A DNA stretch of 10,243 nucleotides from an uncultured Rubrobacteraceae bacterium. Lineage in GTDB: Bacteria; Actinomycetota; Rubrobacteria; Rubrobacterales; Rubrobacteraceae. The position numbers and the translations under genes are program-made. The stretch's first letter is position 1; each line of letters starts with the position of its first letter. Below, piece by piece: positions 1-6,507 of the stretch. The notes under the pieces are model-generated. The model did not search any database and was not told the DNA's origin. It saw nothing but the letters and a program-made list of their open reading frames with translations. The stretch is from the NCBI GenBank assembly GCA_902805985.1, contig CADCUW010000582.1, positions 1 to 10,243 of the forward strand, in the 5' to 3' direction.

Positions 1-443
1 CCGTCGATCGTGTAGCCGAAGACCGGATCGTAGACTCCATGAACCTCTGCGAGGGGGAACCCCAGCGAGCCGAAGAAACGGTTGAATACAAGCTTGTTGT
101 CATAGAGGCCGCAGTATTTCTCGGGCGCCAGGAGCGACCACAGGCGGACGTTCTCCTCCCCGCGATCTTCGGAGTAGTAGTCGTCCGCCAGGTAACTCTT
201 CTTATCCTCCCACGAGATCCCGGGCTCGAACAGGCGGTACAGGTAGTAGGAGTAGCGGTTTATGGAGTGCAACCTCTCCAAAAGCGTCTGTTCCGCCAGA
301 ATCTTGAAGGCGTTGAGACCGTTCTTCGACGCGACCTCCCTGGCCTGCCGCCAGGCCTCCACGGCCTGCCGCGGTTCGCGCGCGACCCTCCGCAGTAAGC
401 CTCGGAGATCTCGAAGCTTCAACCTTCTAAGGTTTGCAACCAT
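1..443 (-). CDS. Sugar-transfer-associated ATP-grasp protein, N-terminal part (runs off left edge)
   Basis: The minus strand reads open from an ATG at 443-441 to the window edge, giving 147 codons with no stop. The product begins MVANLRRLKLRDLRG, is rich in Arg/Lys and Tyr, and contains SWEDKKSYL, then LLAPEKYCGLYDNKLVFNRF (about residues 107-126) followed by GSLGFPLAEVHGVYDP. The pattern 'Y..L..DK..F...F..LG.P....GVYDP' is what I associate with the entry to the ATP-grasp fold of the sugar-transfer-associated ATP-grasp family (Pfam ATPgrasp_ST). These proteins are often found near capsule or polysaccharide genes. The ATP-binding and metal-binding residues would lie beyond the edge, so catalysis cannot be judged. 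A G-rich GGGGGA tract lies a few bases upstream of the ATG and could act as ribosome binding site. Plus-strand frames over this stretch are shadows. I am sure it is coding and moderately sure of the family. Confidence 0.8.
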   Translation of the reverse strand, partial: MVANLRRLKLRDLRGLLRRVAREPRQAVEAWRQAREVASKNGLNAFKILAEQTLLERLHSINRYSYYLYRLFEPGISWEDKKSYLADDYYSEDRGEENVRLWSLLAPEKYCGLYDNKLVFNRFFGSLGFPLAEVHGVYDPVFGYTID

Positions 444-548
444 CCGTCCCCCGATCCCCTGCGGGGGTTTCCCAACGCGCGCCCCGTGGTGGACGCACCG
501 CGCTCGGCCTCTCCCGCGTCCCAGCAACTTACAGCTGTTACCCCGTAG

Positions 549-731
549 CGCCGAGCGGCTAACGTCGCCCGTGTTTCCCCGGCGAACTCGTTCGGCAGGG
601 TCGAGTACGTCTGCGGGGACCAAGAGCGCATCAACCGCGTCTACAAGATTGCGAATCTCATCGATCTCGCCTACGAGGGCGGTGGTGCGAAGATTAGGTG
701 TTTTTTCTCAGCGCTACTACTCCTTGAAGTG
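549..731 (+). other. Possible decayed coding remnant, unrecognised
   Basis: After a TAG at 546-548, one plus-strand frame stays open to 806. It has a protein-like stretch (GRVEYVCGDQERINRVYK, then IANLIDLAYEGGG) with ordinary high-GC codon choice at about 597-690. There is no plausible start codon with a ribosome site, and I do not recognise the family. The stretch ends in a T-rich run (699-708) just before repeat copy A. It could be the C-terminal scrap of a lost gene or a chance open frame. The rest of 444-723 shows nothing I can name. Confidence 0.2.
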
Positions 732-838
732 AAAGGCCTCCACCTCTATGGAGTTTCGAATTTACTACACCCGCCGTCAAGTTTCGCGCGGTTCTTGCTA
801 AAGATGAAAGCGTAGAGGTAGAACTGAACAGAGCCTAG
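724..838 (+). repeat. Dispersed intergenic element, copy A
   Basis: This is the most diverged of three related copies; the others are at 5866-6020 and 9181-9324. It shares the core CTCTATGGAGTT (745-756) and aligns without gaps to the other two from the TGG at 749 for 30 codons, ending at TAG 836-838. Over those 90 bases I count 27 differences from copy C. In the frame of the TGG it reads ...FRAVLAKDES.EVEL..A-stop. The conserved residues FRAVL and EVEL are mostly encoded by different synonymous codons from those in copy C. In the frame of the ATG at 748, upstream codons read LK-stop-KASTSMEFRI. A TGA (730-732) replaces the Cys codon of copies B and C, so the 5' half looks broken here. The upstream 40 bases shared by B and C are not recognisable in A. 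Confidence 0.8.
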
Positions 839-1038
839 CTAAAGGAGACTCGGCAAACGGATTCACGGGACTTCGCGCTGAGGGGGTTCTCCGGACTTCG
901 GGTATCCGCGTTTCAACGTCCGGACGGGGTACCTCGCGGTTCTCACCCAATGGGGCTAGAAATAAACGGTGCATTTGCGCGATGCGTCCGCCCTTCTCGG
1001 GCTCCATAGTGGGGGCCCCGGCGAGAGGATACGGAAAC
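839..1038. other. Intergenic stretch with no recognised gene
   Basis: No open frame here gives a recognisable product, and the longest minus-strand frame (1118-798) reads like an antisense shadow. I see no tRNA, terminator or convincing promoter. A weak GAGAGGA at 1023-1029 could serve the ATG at 1039. Confidence 0.4.
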
Positions 1039-1293
1039 ATGGATAATCCGACGGGCTGGTACGAAGCCGAAGTGCTCACGGTGGACCTAACGGCCCACCA
1101 CCACACCCTGCTGGGCACCTGCGGGGAAGAGATCGAAGCGAGGGTGCGCCTGCTCTACCCGAGGGCGTCGACCGTCCTGGTACGCTCGGGGAAGGGCGCC
1201 GGGCACCGTCCACCCGACCCTCGCGACGATCCGGACGGGGACTACCTGTTGTTGGCCTCGTTCCTGCCCGGATCTCCAAACGATCGTCCGTGA
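1039..1293 (+). CDS. Small hypothetical protein
   Basis: An 84-residue frame starts at ATG 1039, preceded by GAGAGGA about 9 bases upstream. It ends at TGA 1291-1293. The frame is also open further upstream to an ATG at 982, but that extension has no ribosome site and an unprotein-like start. Codons after 1039 favour G or C at the third position, unlike the flanking DNA, which supports real coding or a recently lost gene. The product begins MDNPTGWYEAEVLTVDL, has a His run (HHH) at residues 20-22, a single Cys (LLGTCGEE), and a Pro/Asp-rich linker (PPDPRDDPDGD) before a hydrophobic end. It has no signal peptide or membrane segment. I do not recognise the family. It could be the N-terminal fragment of a larger gene, since the following DNA is empty. 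Confidence 0.45.
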   Translation: MDNPTGWYEAEVLTVDLTAHHHTLLGTCGEEIEARVRLLYPRASTVLVRSGKGAGHRPPDPRDDPDGDYLLLASFLPGSPNDRP

Positions 1294-1633
1294 ATGAGGG
1301 AAGGAAGCGCCCAATCTGCGGCCGGAAGGCCCCTGCCCGCGGTCCCTATCCACCGTACGTCCTAGAAGTCCTATTTCCCGAAGTTCGTGCTGCGTGTTTC
1401 CTGCGCTAACCATAGTGCAAACTCTGGGCGTCGAACCGTCTCGCCTGTGTCGGCGCCGGGGAAACCGAGAGCGTTGGCGCCAGGCGCGTGACGGTAGTGG
1501 GGCTTGGAGCGTGGTTCGTGTGTCGCGTCATCCCGAAGACTCCATCCAGTAAGGGCTTTGGTCGGCTTTTGTTCGCCTGCGGTTTTCAGACAAATCACCC
1601 AATTGCGCGATGTGGCTGCGCTCACCCTGAGGT
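1294..1633. other. Intergenic stretch of 340 bases, no recognised gene
   Basis: Open frames on both strands here are short or antisense and give no recognisable product. Two GGCGCC hexamers (1452-1457 and 1476-1481) could pair across an 18-base loop, but each is self-complementary, so this is weak. A promoter for the large regulator gene must lie here or just downstream, but I could not identify convincing -35 and -10 boxes. Confidence 0.4.
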
Positions 1634-4600
1634 ATGGTCCGCGACCAAAGTCACAACAGGTACAAGACAAGCAAGCGATGCTGCTACGGGGCGGACGGGC
1701 GTAAAGCCGAGGACCAATTGAAAGAGAGCGGCCGGACGACGAAAAAGGCGCTGGGGCGCCTCGGCGGAGGACGTGGCGAGGGGCTCGCCCACTGCAGCAG
1801 TGAGGGACCCGAGATATTGCGCGTTCGCTTGCTCGGCGGGTTCGAACTCTCGCTGGGGTCGCAGCCCGTTGGAAAGGAAGTTTGGCGATTAAAGAGGGCG
1901 GCTGGATTGGTGAAGCTGCTGGCCCTCGCCCCGGGCCACCGGATGCACCGCGAGCAGGCGATGGACCTGCTCTGGCCGAACGTCGGAAAGAAGTCGGCTT
2001 CCAACAACCTGCGTCAGGTGCTGCACGCGGCCCGTGGAGCCCTCGATATCGCACCCGGTTCTCGTGACCGCTACCTGAGCCTCAGGGACGAACAGATCGT
2101 CCTGTGCCCGGGAGGGCAAACGTGGGTCGATGTCGAAGTCTTTGAGGAGAGCGCGCTTGTCGCCCGCCGCTCCAGAGATCCTTCGGCCTACCGGGCGGCC
2201 ATAGACGTCTATTCTGGAGATCTCCTGCCAGAAGACCGCTACGAGCCCTGGGCGGAAGCGAGGCGCCAAGGACTGCGCCGACTCTACCTCGAGCTGCTCG
2301 TCGAGGCGGCGGCCATCTACGAAGAACGCAACGAGCATGGGCTGGCCGTCGAGGCTCTGCGGAAGGCGACGTCAAAAGAGCCCGCCCTTGAAGAGGCGCA
2401 CGCGGCCCTCATGCGACTTTACGCCCTCTTGGGCCGACCTGAACAAGCCCTAACCCAATACGAGCGTCTCCGCGACACCCTCGCTAGGGGGTTCGCCACG
2501 GAGCCCAACGCGGCAACGCGCCGCCTGCGCGATGAGGCAGCAGCCGGAAGGCTCTCACTGGTTCCTCAGGCTCCTCTGCGACGCAAGGAGGAGCCACCCA
2601 GCGCGGGCCGCCACAACCTGCCCGCTGCCAGGACCAGCTTCGTGGGGCGAGAGCGCGAGATGGTAGAGGTCAAGAAGACCCTCGCCATGACCAGGCTCCT
2701 GACGCTCACCGGGGCCGGAGGCTCCGGAAAGACCCGACTGGCCCTCGAGGTGGCGAGGGACCTCGTCGGCGTCTACCCGGACGGGGTGTGGCTCGCGGAG
2801 CTCGCGCCGCTCTCCGAGGGGGACCTGGTGATTCAGGCGGTAGCCGGGGCTCTGGGGGTGCCGGAGCGCACCAGCCAAGCGCTCGCCGAGACGGTCCTGG
2901 AAGCTCTAGAAGACAAGCAGTTGCTCTTGGTAGTGGATAACTGCGAGCACCTGGTGGAGGCAGCGGCGCGGTTCGTGGACGCCTCCCTGGACGCGTGCCC
3001 GCGCCTGAGGGTACTGGCCACGAGCCGGGAGCCATTGGGCATTCGGGGGGAGGTCCTCTGGCGGGTCCCCCCGCTCTCCTTGCCGTCCGGGAAGGATAAG
3101 TATCTGAGCCAGGAGGGCCTTATGCGCCACGAGTCGGTGAGGCTCTTCGTAGAGCGCGCACGCCTGAGGCTGCCCGCCTTCGAGCTGGTTCAAGAGAACG
3201 CCGGGGCGGTGGCGAGGGTATGCCGAAGGCTCGATGGTATGCCGCTGGCCATAGAGTTGGCCACGGCGAGGATGGGCGCACTGGCTGTCGAGCAGGTAGC
3301 CCAGAGATTGGAAGTCTCCCTCGACGTGCTCGGTAGCGCGGGACGGAGTGTGGGGTCGAGGCAGCAAACCTTGAGAGCGACCATGGACTGGAGCCACGAC
3401 CTGCTTTCCCAACCCGAGCAGGCTCTGTTCCGAAGGCTCTCGGTCTTCGCCGGGGGTTGGACCTTGGAGACCGCGGAGGCGGTGTGCCCGTCGGACGGCA
3501 TCGAGCCCGGTGAGATCCTCGATCTTCTGGGCGGGCTCGTGGACAAGTCGCTCGTGGTGGCCGAAGCGGGAGCGGCGGACGGGGCGGTGCGCTACAGGAT
3601 GCTGGTGACCATCCGGCAGTACGCCCTGGGCAAGCTGGACGAGAACGGGGAAGCCGACGAGATACAGGGCCGTCGCGCCGCCCTGTTCCTCGCCATGGCG
3701 GAAGAAGCGGAGCAGGAGCTAACCGGACACCAACAAAGGCTCTGGGTGGAGCGCCTGGAGGAGGAGCACGACAACCTGAGGGAGGCGCTCTCTTGGGCCT
3801 TGGAACGGGGGGAGGCCGCCGACATGGGGCTGCGGCTCTGCGGGGCGCTCTGGCGATTCTGGCACACCCGCGGCTACCTCAGTGAGGGGGCCAGATGGCT
3901 GCAGCGGGCTCTTTCGGTTGGTGGAGGCCCCATGCCGGCACGGATGAAGGCGCTGGAGGGCATGGGATGGCTGGCGCAGCGGCGGGGCGATATACGAAAC
4001 GCTGAAGCGGCGTACGAGGAGATGCTGGCCCTCTCCCGAGAGCTAGACAACAAGGGTAACGCCGCGACCGCCCTGAACGGCCTCGGAACGCTGGCGGTTG
4101 CCAAGGGCGAGAACGAGAGAGCGCAGGCGCTGCTCGAGGAGAACCTGCGGGTGCTCCAACGTTTGGAGGAGGAAGGGACAACAGATACGACGCTCAAGAG
4201 ATTCCACGTGTCGAACCTTTTGGGCATCCTGGCGATCAACCAGGGTGGCGACTACGCTCGCGGCTATGCGCATTGGGAAGAGAGCCTGGCGCTGGCCCGA
4301 CAAGCCGGGGACGCCTTCCAGGTCGGAACAACCCTCGCCAACCTGGGTTACGCCGCGCTGATGCGCGGCGATTACGGACGCGCATCGGCGTTGTGCGAGG
4401 AGGCGCTGGTTATCGCCCACGAGCTCGGAAGCGCGGGCGTGGAGATCCTGCCCGAAACCCTTGTCAACCTGGGATTGGCCGCCAGGGGCCGGGGCCAGTA
4501 TGCTCGAGCAGCCACGTCTTTGGGGGAGGCTCTGGCGCGAAGTCAGGAGGCGGGGTCGAAGCCGAGCAGCATCAACGCCGTCGAGGGAATGGCCGGCCTC

Positions 4601-5089
4601 ACTGGGGCGCTTGGACGGGACGCCCGAGCCGCGCGGCTTTGGGGGGCCGCCGAGGCGGCACGCGAGGCGACGGGCATCGCCTTGCCCCCCGGAGACCGGG
4701 CGCTGCATGAGCCGTACCTGGCCGCCGCGCGTGGCAGAATCGGCGGGGTGGGGTGGGCGAGGGCGCGGGCCGAGGGACGAGCGATGCCGCTCGAGGAGGC
4801 CGTCGAGCACGCGCTTGATAAGGGGGACGGTCCGGACGCAAAGTCCATCGCGCAGGGGTCGCGGGAGGGCGAGCCGATGAGCAAACTCACCGGACGTGAG
4901 CGGGAGGTGGCTCTCCTCGTCGCCCGGGGCCTGACGAATCGCCAGATCTCCAAAGAGCTCGGGGTCTCAGAACGCACGGCCGGCAACCACGTCGGCAACA
5001 TACTCCGCAAGCTGGGGCTTCGGTCGCGAGCCCAGATCGCAAGTTGGGCAACCGAACACCGGCTGCACGCGCCGGCCCGACCATTCTAG
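1634..5089 (+). CDS. Large BTAD / NB-ARC ATPase / TPR / LuxR-type transcriptional regulator
   Basis: The product is a STAND-type regulator of up to 1151 residues with DNA-binding domains at both ends. From about residue 61 (ILRVRLLGGFELSLG) there is the winged-helix domain of the AfsR/SARP type, with SASNNLRQVLHAAR near 121-134. A BTAD helical repeat region follows (about 165-305). The NB-ARC ATPase begins at SFVGRERE (335-342) and has Walker A GAGGSGKT (360-367), Walker B LLLVVDNCEH (Asp435), the sensor-like ATSREPLGI (462-470), and GMPLAIELATAR (535-546). TPR-like repeats span about 700-1000. The C-terminus has a LuxR HTH, LTGREREVALLVARG to KLGLRSRAQIASWA (1085-1139). Such proteins switch by ATP/ADP exchange on ligand or partner sensing; the signal here is unknown. 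Start: I keep the outermost ATG, but residues 1-60 match no domain. A TTG at 1718 behind GAGGA (1709-1713) is an equally good or better start. It appears to be a single-gene unit. Confidence 0.95.
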   Translation: MVRDQSHNRYKTSKRCCYGADGRKAEDQLKESGRTTKKALGRLGGGRGEGLAHCSSEGPEILRVRLLGGFELSLGSQPVGKEVWRLKRAAGLVKLLALAPGHRMHREQAMDLLWPNVGKKSASNNLRQVLHAARGALDIAPGSRDRYLSLRDEQIVLCPGGQTWVDVEVFEESALVARRSRDPSAYRAAIDVYSGDLLPEDRYEPWAEARRQGLRRLYLELLVEAAAIYEERNEHGLAVEALRKATSKEPALEEAHAALMRLYALLGRPEQALTQYERLRDTLARGFATEPNAATRRLRDEAAAGRLSLVPQAPLRRKEEPPSAGRHNLPAARTSFVGREREMVEVKKTLAMTRLLTLTGAGGSGKTRLALEVARDLVGVYPDGVWLAELAPLSEGDLVIQAVAGALGVPERTSQALAETVLEALEDKQLLLVVDNCEHLVEAAARFVDASLDACPRLRVLATSREPLGIRGEVLWRVPPLSLPSGKDKYLSQEGLMRHESVRLFVERARLRLPAFELVQENAGAVARVCRRLDGMPLAIELATARMGALAVEQVAQRLEVSLDVLGSAGRSVGSRQQTLRATMDWSHDLLSQPEQALFRRLSVFAGGWTLETAEAVCPSDGIEPGEILDLLGGLVDKSLVVAEAGAADGAVRYRMLVTIRQYALGKLDENGEADEIQGRRAALFLAMAEEAEQELTGHQQRLWVERLEEEHDNLREALSWALERGEAADMGLRLCGALWRFWHTRGYLSEGARWLQRALSVGGGPMPARMKALEGMGWLAQRRGDIRNAEAAYEEMLALSRELDNKGNAATALNGLGTLAVAKGENERAQALLEENLRVLQRLEEEGTTDTTLKRFHVSNLLGILAINQGGDYARGYAHWEESLALARQAGDAFQVGTTLANLGYAALMRGDYGRASALCEEALVIAHELGSAGVEILPETLVNLGLAARGRGQYARAATSLGEALARSQEAGSKPSSINAVEGMAGLTGALGRDARAARLWGAAEAAREATGIALPPGDRALHEPYLAAARGRIGGVGWARARAEGRAMPLEEAVEHALDKGDGPDAKSIAQGSREGEPMSKLTGREREVALLVARGLTNRQISKELGVSERTAGNHVGNILRKLGLRSRAQIASWATEHRLHAPARPF

Positions 5090-5229
5090 AGCTCACCCGA
5101 AGCGTATTATCGAGCCGCCGTTCTCTTGTGTCTAGCACGAAGATGGGTAGAAGTACTCAGGTCTCCGGTACCCCCGCATAACGGCCGGATAACGCTTGTC
5201 TCCTAACCTGCTTCCCGTAGGCAAGTGAC

Positions 5230-5257
5230 GCAGCCCGAGAGACGGAACGAGGGCTGC
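5230..5257 (+). promoter_or_regulatory. Hairpin in the leader just upstream of the secreted-protein ribosome site
   Basis: GCAGCCC (5230-5236) and GGGCTGC (5251-5257) form a perfect 7-bp stem around a 14-base purine-rich loop. The stem ends 5 bases before the AAGGAGGT ribosome binding site. It has no T-tract, so it is less likely to be a terminator of the upstream regulator gene. A 5'-UTR stem that stabilises the message or tunes translation fits its position. No other terminator-like structure is obvious in 5090-5229. Confidence 0.45.
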
Positions 5258-5262
5258 AGGAG

Positions 5263-5270
5263 AAGGAGGT
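5263..5270 (+). promoter_or_regulatory. Ribosome binding site that fixes a TTG start
   Basis: AAGGAGGT ends 6 bases before TTG 5277. It is a near-perfect Shine-Dalgarno sequence and the main reason for calling the TTG start, because no ATG or GTG start is available at the head of the signal peptide. Confidence 0.75.
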
Positions 5271-5276
5271 ATCGCC

Positions 5277-5771
5277 TTGAAGCGCATCTTGTTGACGGTG
5301 GTGGGCATCCTTGTGGCGCTGGTGTTGGCCGCGCCTACGGCTTCCGCGCGATCGGAGAATGGGGCGGCACCCGAGGACTTTTCGGTTACTTACTTCCCCG
5401 AGTTCGTCGCACAATTCCCCGGCCACTGCGAATTCCCGATGCAGATAGAGATCAGCGGCAAGACTAAGACGCTGGAGCAAGGCAACGGAGGCGTGATTAT
5501 CAGCGCGCCAGGTCAGAACGCCATCATAACGAACGTAGCGAACGGGGAGCAAGCAACGTTTAACATCACCGGCTCCTCTCATAAGAGCACTCTGGACAAC
5601 GGCAACATCGAGACGGTTATGACGGGCAGGAACCTCCTCCTCGACCCCGTGGCCGGTACCGTTGTAACGAGCGGGCGCTTCACCTTCGTCAATGACCCGA
5701 CCGATACCACCAACGTCGTGCCACTTTCGGGCAACGGGCAAAGGATAGACGTCTGCGAACTCTTGTCATAA
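5277..5771 (+). CDS. Secreted hypothetical protein (actinobacterial type)
   Basis: The gene encodes a 164-residue exported protein with a TTG start fixed by a strong ribosome site. Residues 1-25 form a classic signal peptide: basic MKR, a hydrophobic core ILLTVVGILVALVLAA, then a PTASA-R cleavage-like site around residue 24. The mature part is beta-rich with a repeated Thr/Asn/Gly character. It contains EISGKTKTLE, IISAPGQNAIITNV, TFNITG, TGRNLLLDPVAG and PLSGNGQRIDVCELLS. The only two Cys residues (in GHCEF near residue 51 and VCELLS near the C-terminus) are well placed for one disulfide. I recall many similar secreted proteins of unknown function in actinobacteria with the same 'NVTG..H..TGRNLL.DP..G' and 'NGQ.IDVC' signatures, but know no function. 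It stands alone, with a hairpin leader and its own terminator. Overlapping minus-strand frames are shadows. Confidence 0.88.
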   Translation: MKRILLTVVGILVALVLAAPTASARSENGAAPEDFSVTYFPEFVAQFPGHCEFPMQIEISGKTKTLEQGNGGVIISAPGQNAIITNVANGEQATFNITGSSHKSTLDNGNIETVMTGRNLLLDPVAGTVVTSGRFTFVNDPTDTTNVVPLSGNGQRIDVCELLS

Positions 5772-5780
5772 GAAAGCGAT

Positions 5781-5807
5781 GGGGCCGGTACCTCGGGGGC
5801 CGGCCCC
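5781..5807 (+). terminator. Likely transcription terminator of the secreted-protein gene
   Basis: GGGGCCGG (5781-5788) pairs perfectly with CCGGCCCC (5800-5807) across an 11-base loop, starting 9 bases after the stop codon. It is followed by TCCTTCGT, only a weak T-rich tail, which is common for terminators in high-GC actinobacteria. Confidence 0.75.
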
Positions 5808-5865
5808 TCCTTCGTGCCTATGAACAAACCACGCAAGGATGACACGCCCACGAGCCATCCTCCGA

Positions 5866-6020
5866 CGCGACGGCTCCCTCATGGCTCCCTCATCACCGGT
5901 CGGGCTTAAAATGCCTTGCCTCAACCTCTATGGAGTTCCGCAGTTACAACCCGCACCTTCGAGTTTCGTGCCGTGCTTACCGGCAATGGTAGCGGAGAGG
6001 TGGAACTGGTGAAGACTTGA
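5866..6020 (+). repeat. Dispersed intergenic element, copy B
   Basis: This copy pairs with copy C over its whole length. CGCGACGG at 5866-5873 matches 9181-9188, and both end at a stop codon (TGA 6018-6020 here). Apart from an 11-bp tandem duplication (5872-5893), the two are both 144 bp and align without gaps. From TGG 5931 to the stop I count 24 differences in 90 bases from copy C. In the TGG frame the end reads FRAVLTGNGSGEVELVKT-stop, with silent-type changes relative to C at ACC/ACT, GGC/GGG, GGT/GGC, GTG/GTC and CTG/TTG. In the ATG (5930) frame the 5' half reads GLKCLASTSMEF, again with mostly third-position differences from C. It directly abuts the truncated BrkB remnant. Confidence 0.88.
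5872..5893 (+). repeat. 11-bp tandem duplication inside copy B
   Basis: GGCTCCCTCAT occurs twice in direct succession (5872-5882 and 5883-5893). Copy C has only one equivalent unit (GGCACGCTCAT), so this is a small duplication specific to copy B. It shifts the reading frame of anything translated through it. Confidence 0.85.
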
Positions 6021-6068
6021 TAGGGTGCCGAATCGGGTATCGGATCGCTTAGAGGAGGCGCCCGGACT

Positions 6069-6506
6069 TCACCGCTCGTGCTCACGGGGCCGCAGGTGGC
6101 GGAACGCGCAGCGTAGGTGGTCGGCCTGCTGCGGGGTTGGCCGCGCTTCCTCGTAGCCCTCATGCCGCTCGGGGTGGCGCTTCCCGTCGTATACCGTTAC
6201 GGTTCGGCCGCAAGGCAGCGCCACGGATCCGTGGCACTGGGCGCGACGCTTGCCGTGGTCGCCTGGGCGGTCGCTTCGGTCGGTTTCTCCATTTACCCGG
6301 CAAACTTCGCCGACTACGGCGTGACCTACGGGAGCCTCGGAGCAGTCGTGGCATTGCTCTTCTGTCTCTACCTTTCGGCGACGATCGTGTTGGCGGGCGC
6401 GGAGGTGAACGCGGCAATGTACGATTGGCCCAGGGACATGTCGATAGACCCGGATACGATGAGCAGGCCGGGGCGATTCCAGACAAAGGCATCGGGGGAG
6501 GACTGA
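6069..6506 (+). pseudogene. C-terminal remnant of a BrkB/YihY-family inner-membrane protein
   Basis: The frame reads SPLVLTGPQVAERAA, then an in-frame TAG (6114-6116), then VVGLLRGWPRF and on to TGA 6504-6506. Three hydrophobic segments follow: FLVALMPLGVALPVVYRYG, then SVALGATLAVVAWAVASVGF, then GSLGAVVALLFCLYLSATIV with LAGAEVNAAMY. The phrases 'YRYG', 'FADYGVTYGSLGAVVALL' and 'LAGAEVNAA' are hallmarks of the C-terminal third of YihY/virulence-factor-BrkB proteins, normally about 280-300 residues with six membrane segments. The N-terminal half is absent; the homologous region begins about 50 bases after repeat copy B. A GTG at 6117 right behind the TAG could start a 129-residue fragment, but no good ribosome site precedes it. 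The remnant ends 1 base before the glutaminase ATG and contains that gene's ribosome site. Confidence 0.72.
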
Positions 6507-6507
6507 C

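Noticed and set aside
39..398. 119-codon plus-strand open frame
   Set aside because: It is the antisense shadow of the minus-strand ATP-grasp gene, whose translation has recognisable motifs.
262..732. 156-codon plus-strand open frame
   Set aside because: Its first half is antisense to the ATP-grasp gene and its composition is Arg/Ser/Pro-rich without any motif.
730..732. TGA in copy A at the position of a Cys codon in copies B and C, as possible selenocysteine
   Set aside because: There is no sign of a SECIS hairpin just downstream, and copy A lacks the rest of the 5' half. A simple nonsense change is far more likely.
1452..1481. GGCGCC pair as a hairpin or terminator
   Set aside because: Each hexamer is self-palindromic, the loop is long, and no gene ends nearby; it is likely chance in GC-rich DNA.
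1371..2054. 227-codon minus-strand open frame
   Set aside because: It overlaps the winged-helix region of the large regulator in antisense and reads as low-complexity Arg/Ser/Pro.
5157..5741. 194-codon minus-strand open frame over the secreted-protein gene
   Set aside because: The plus-strand gene has a signal peptide, ribosome site and terminator; the minus-strand product has no recognisable features.
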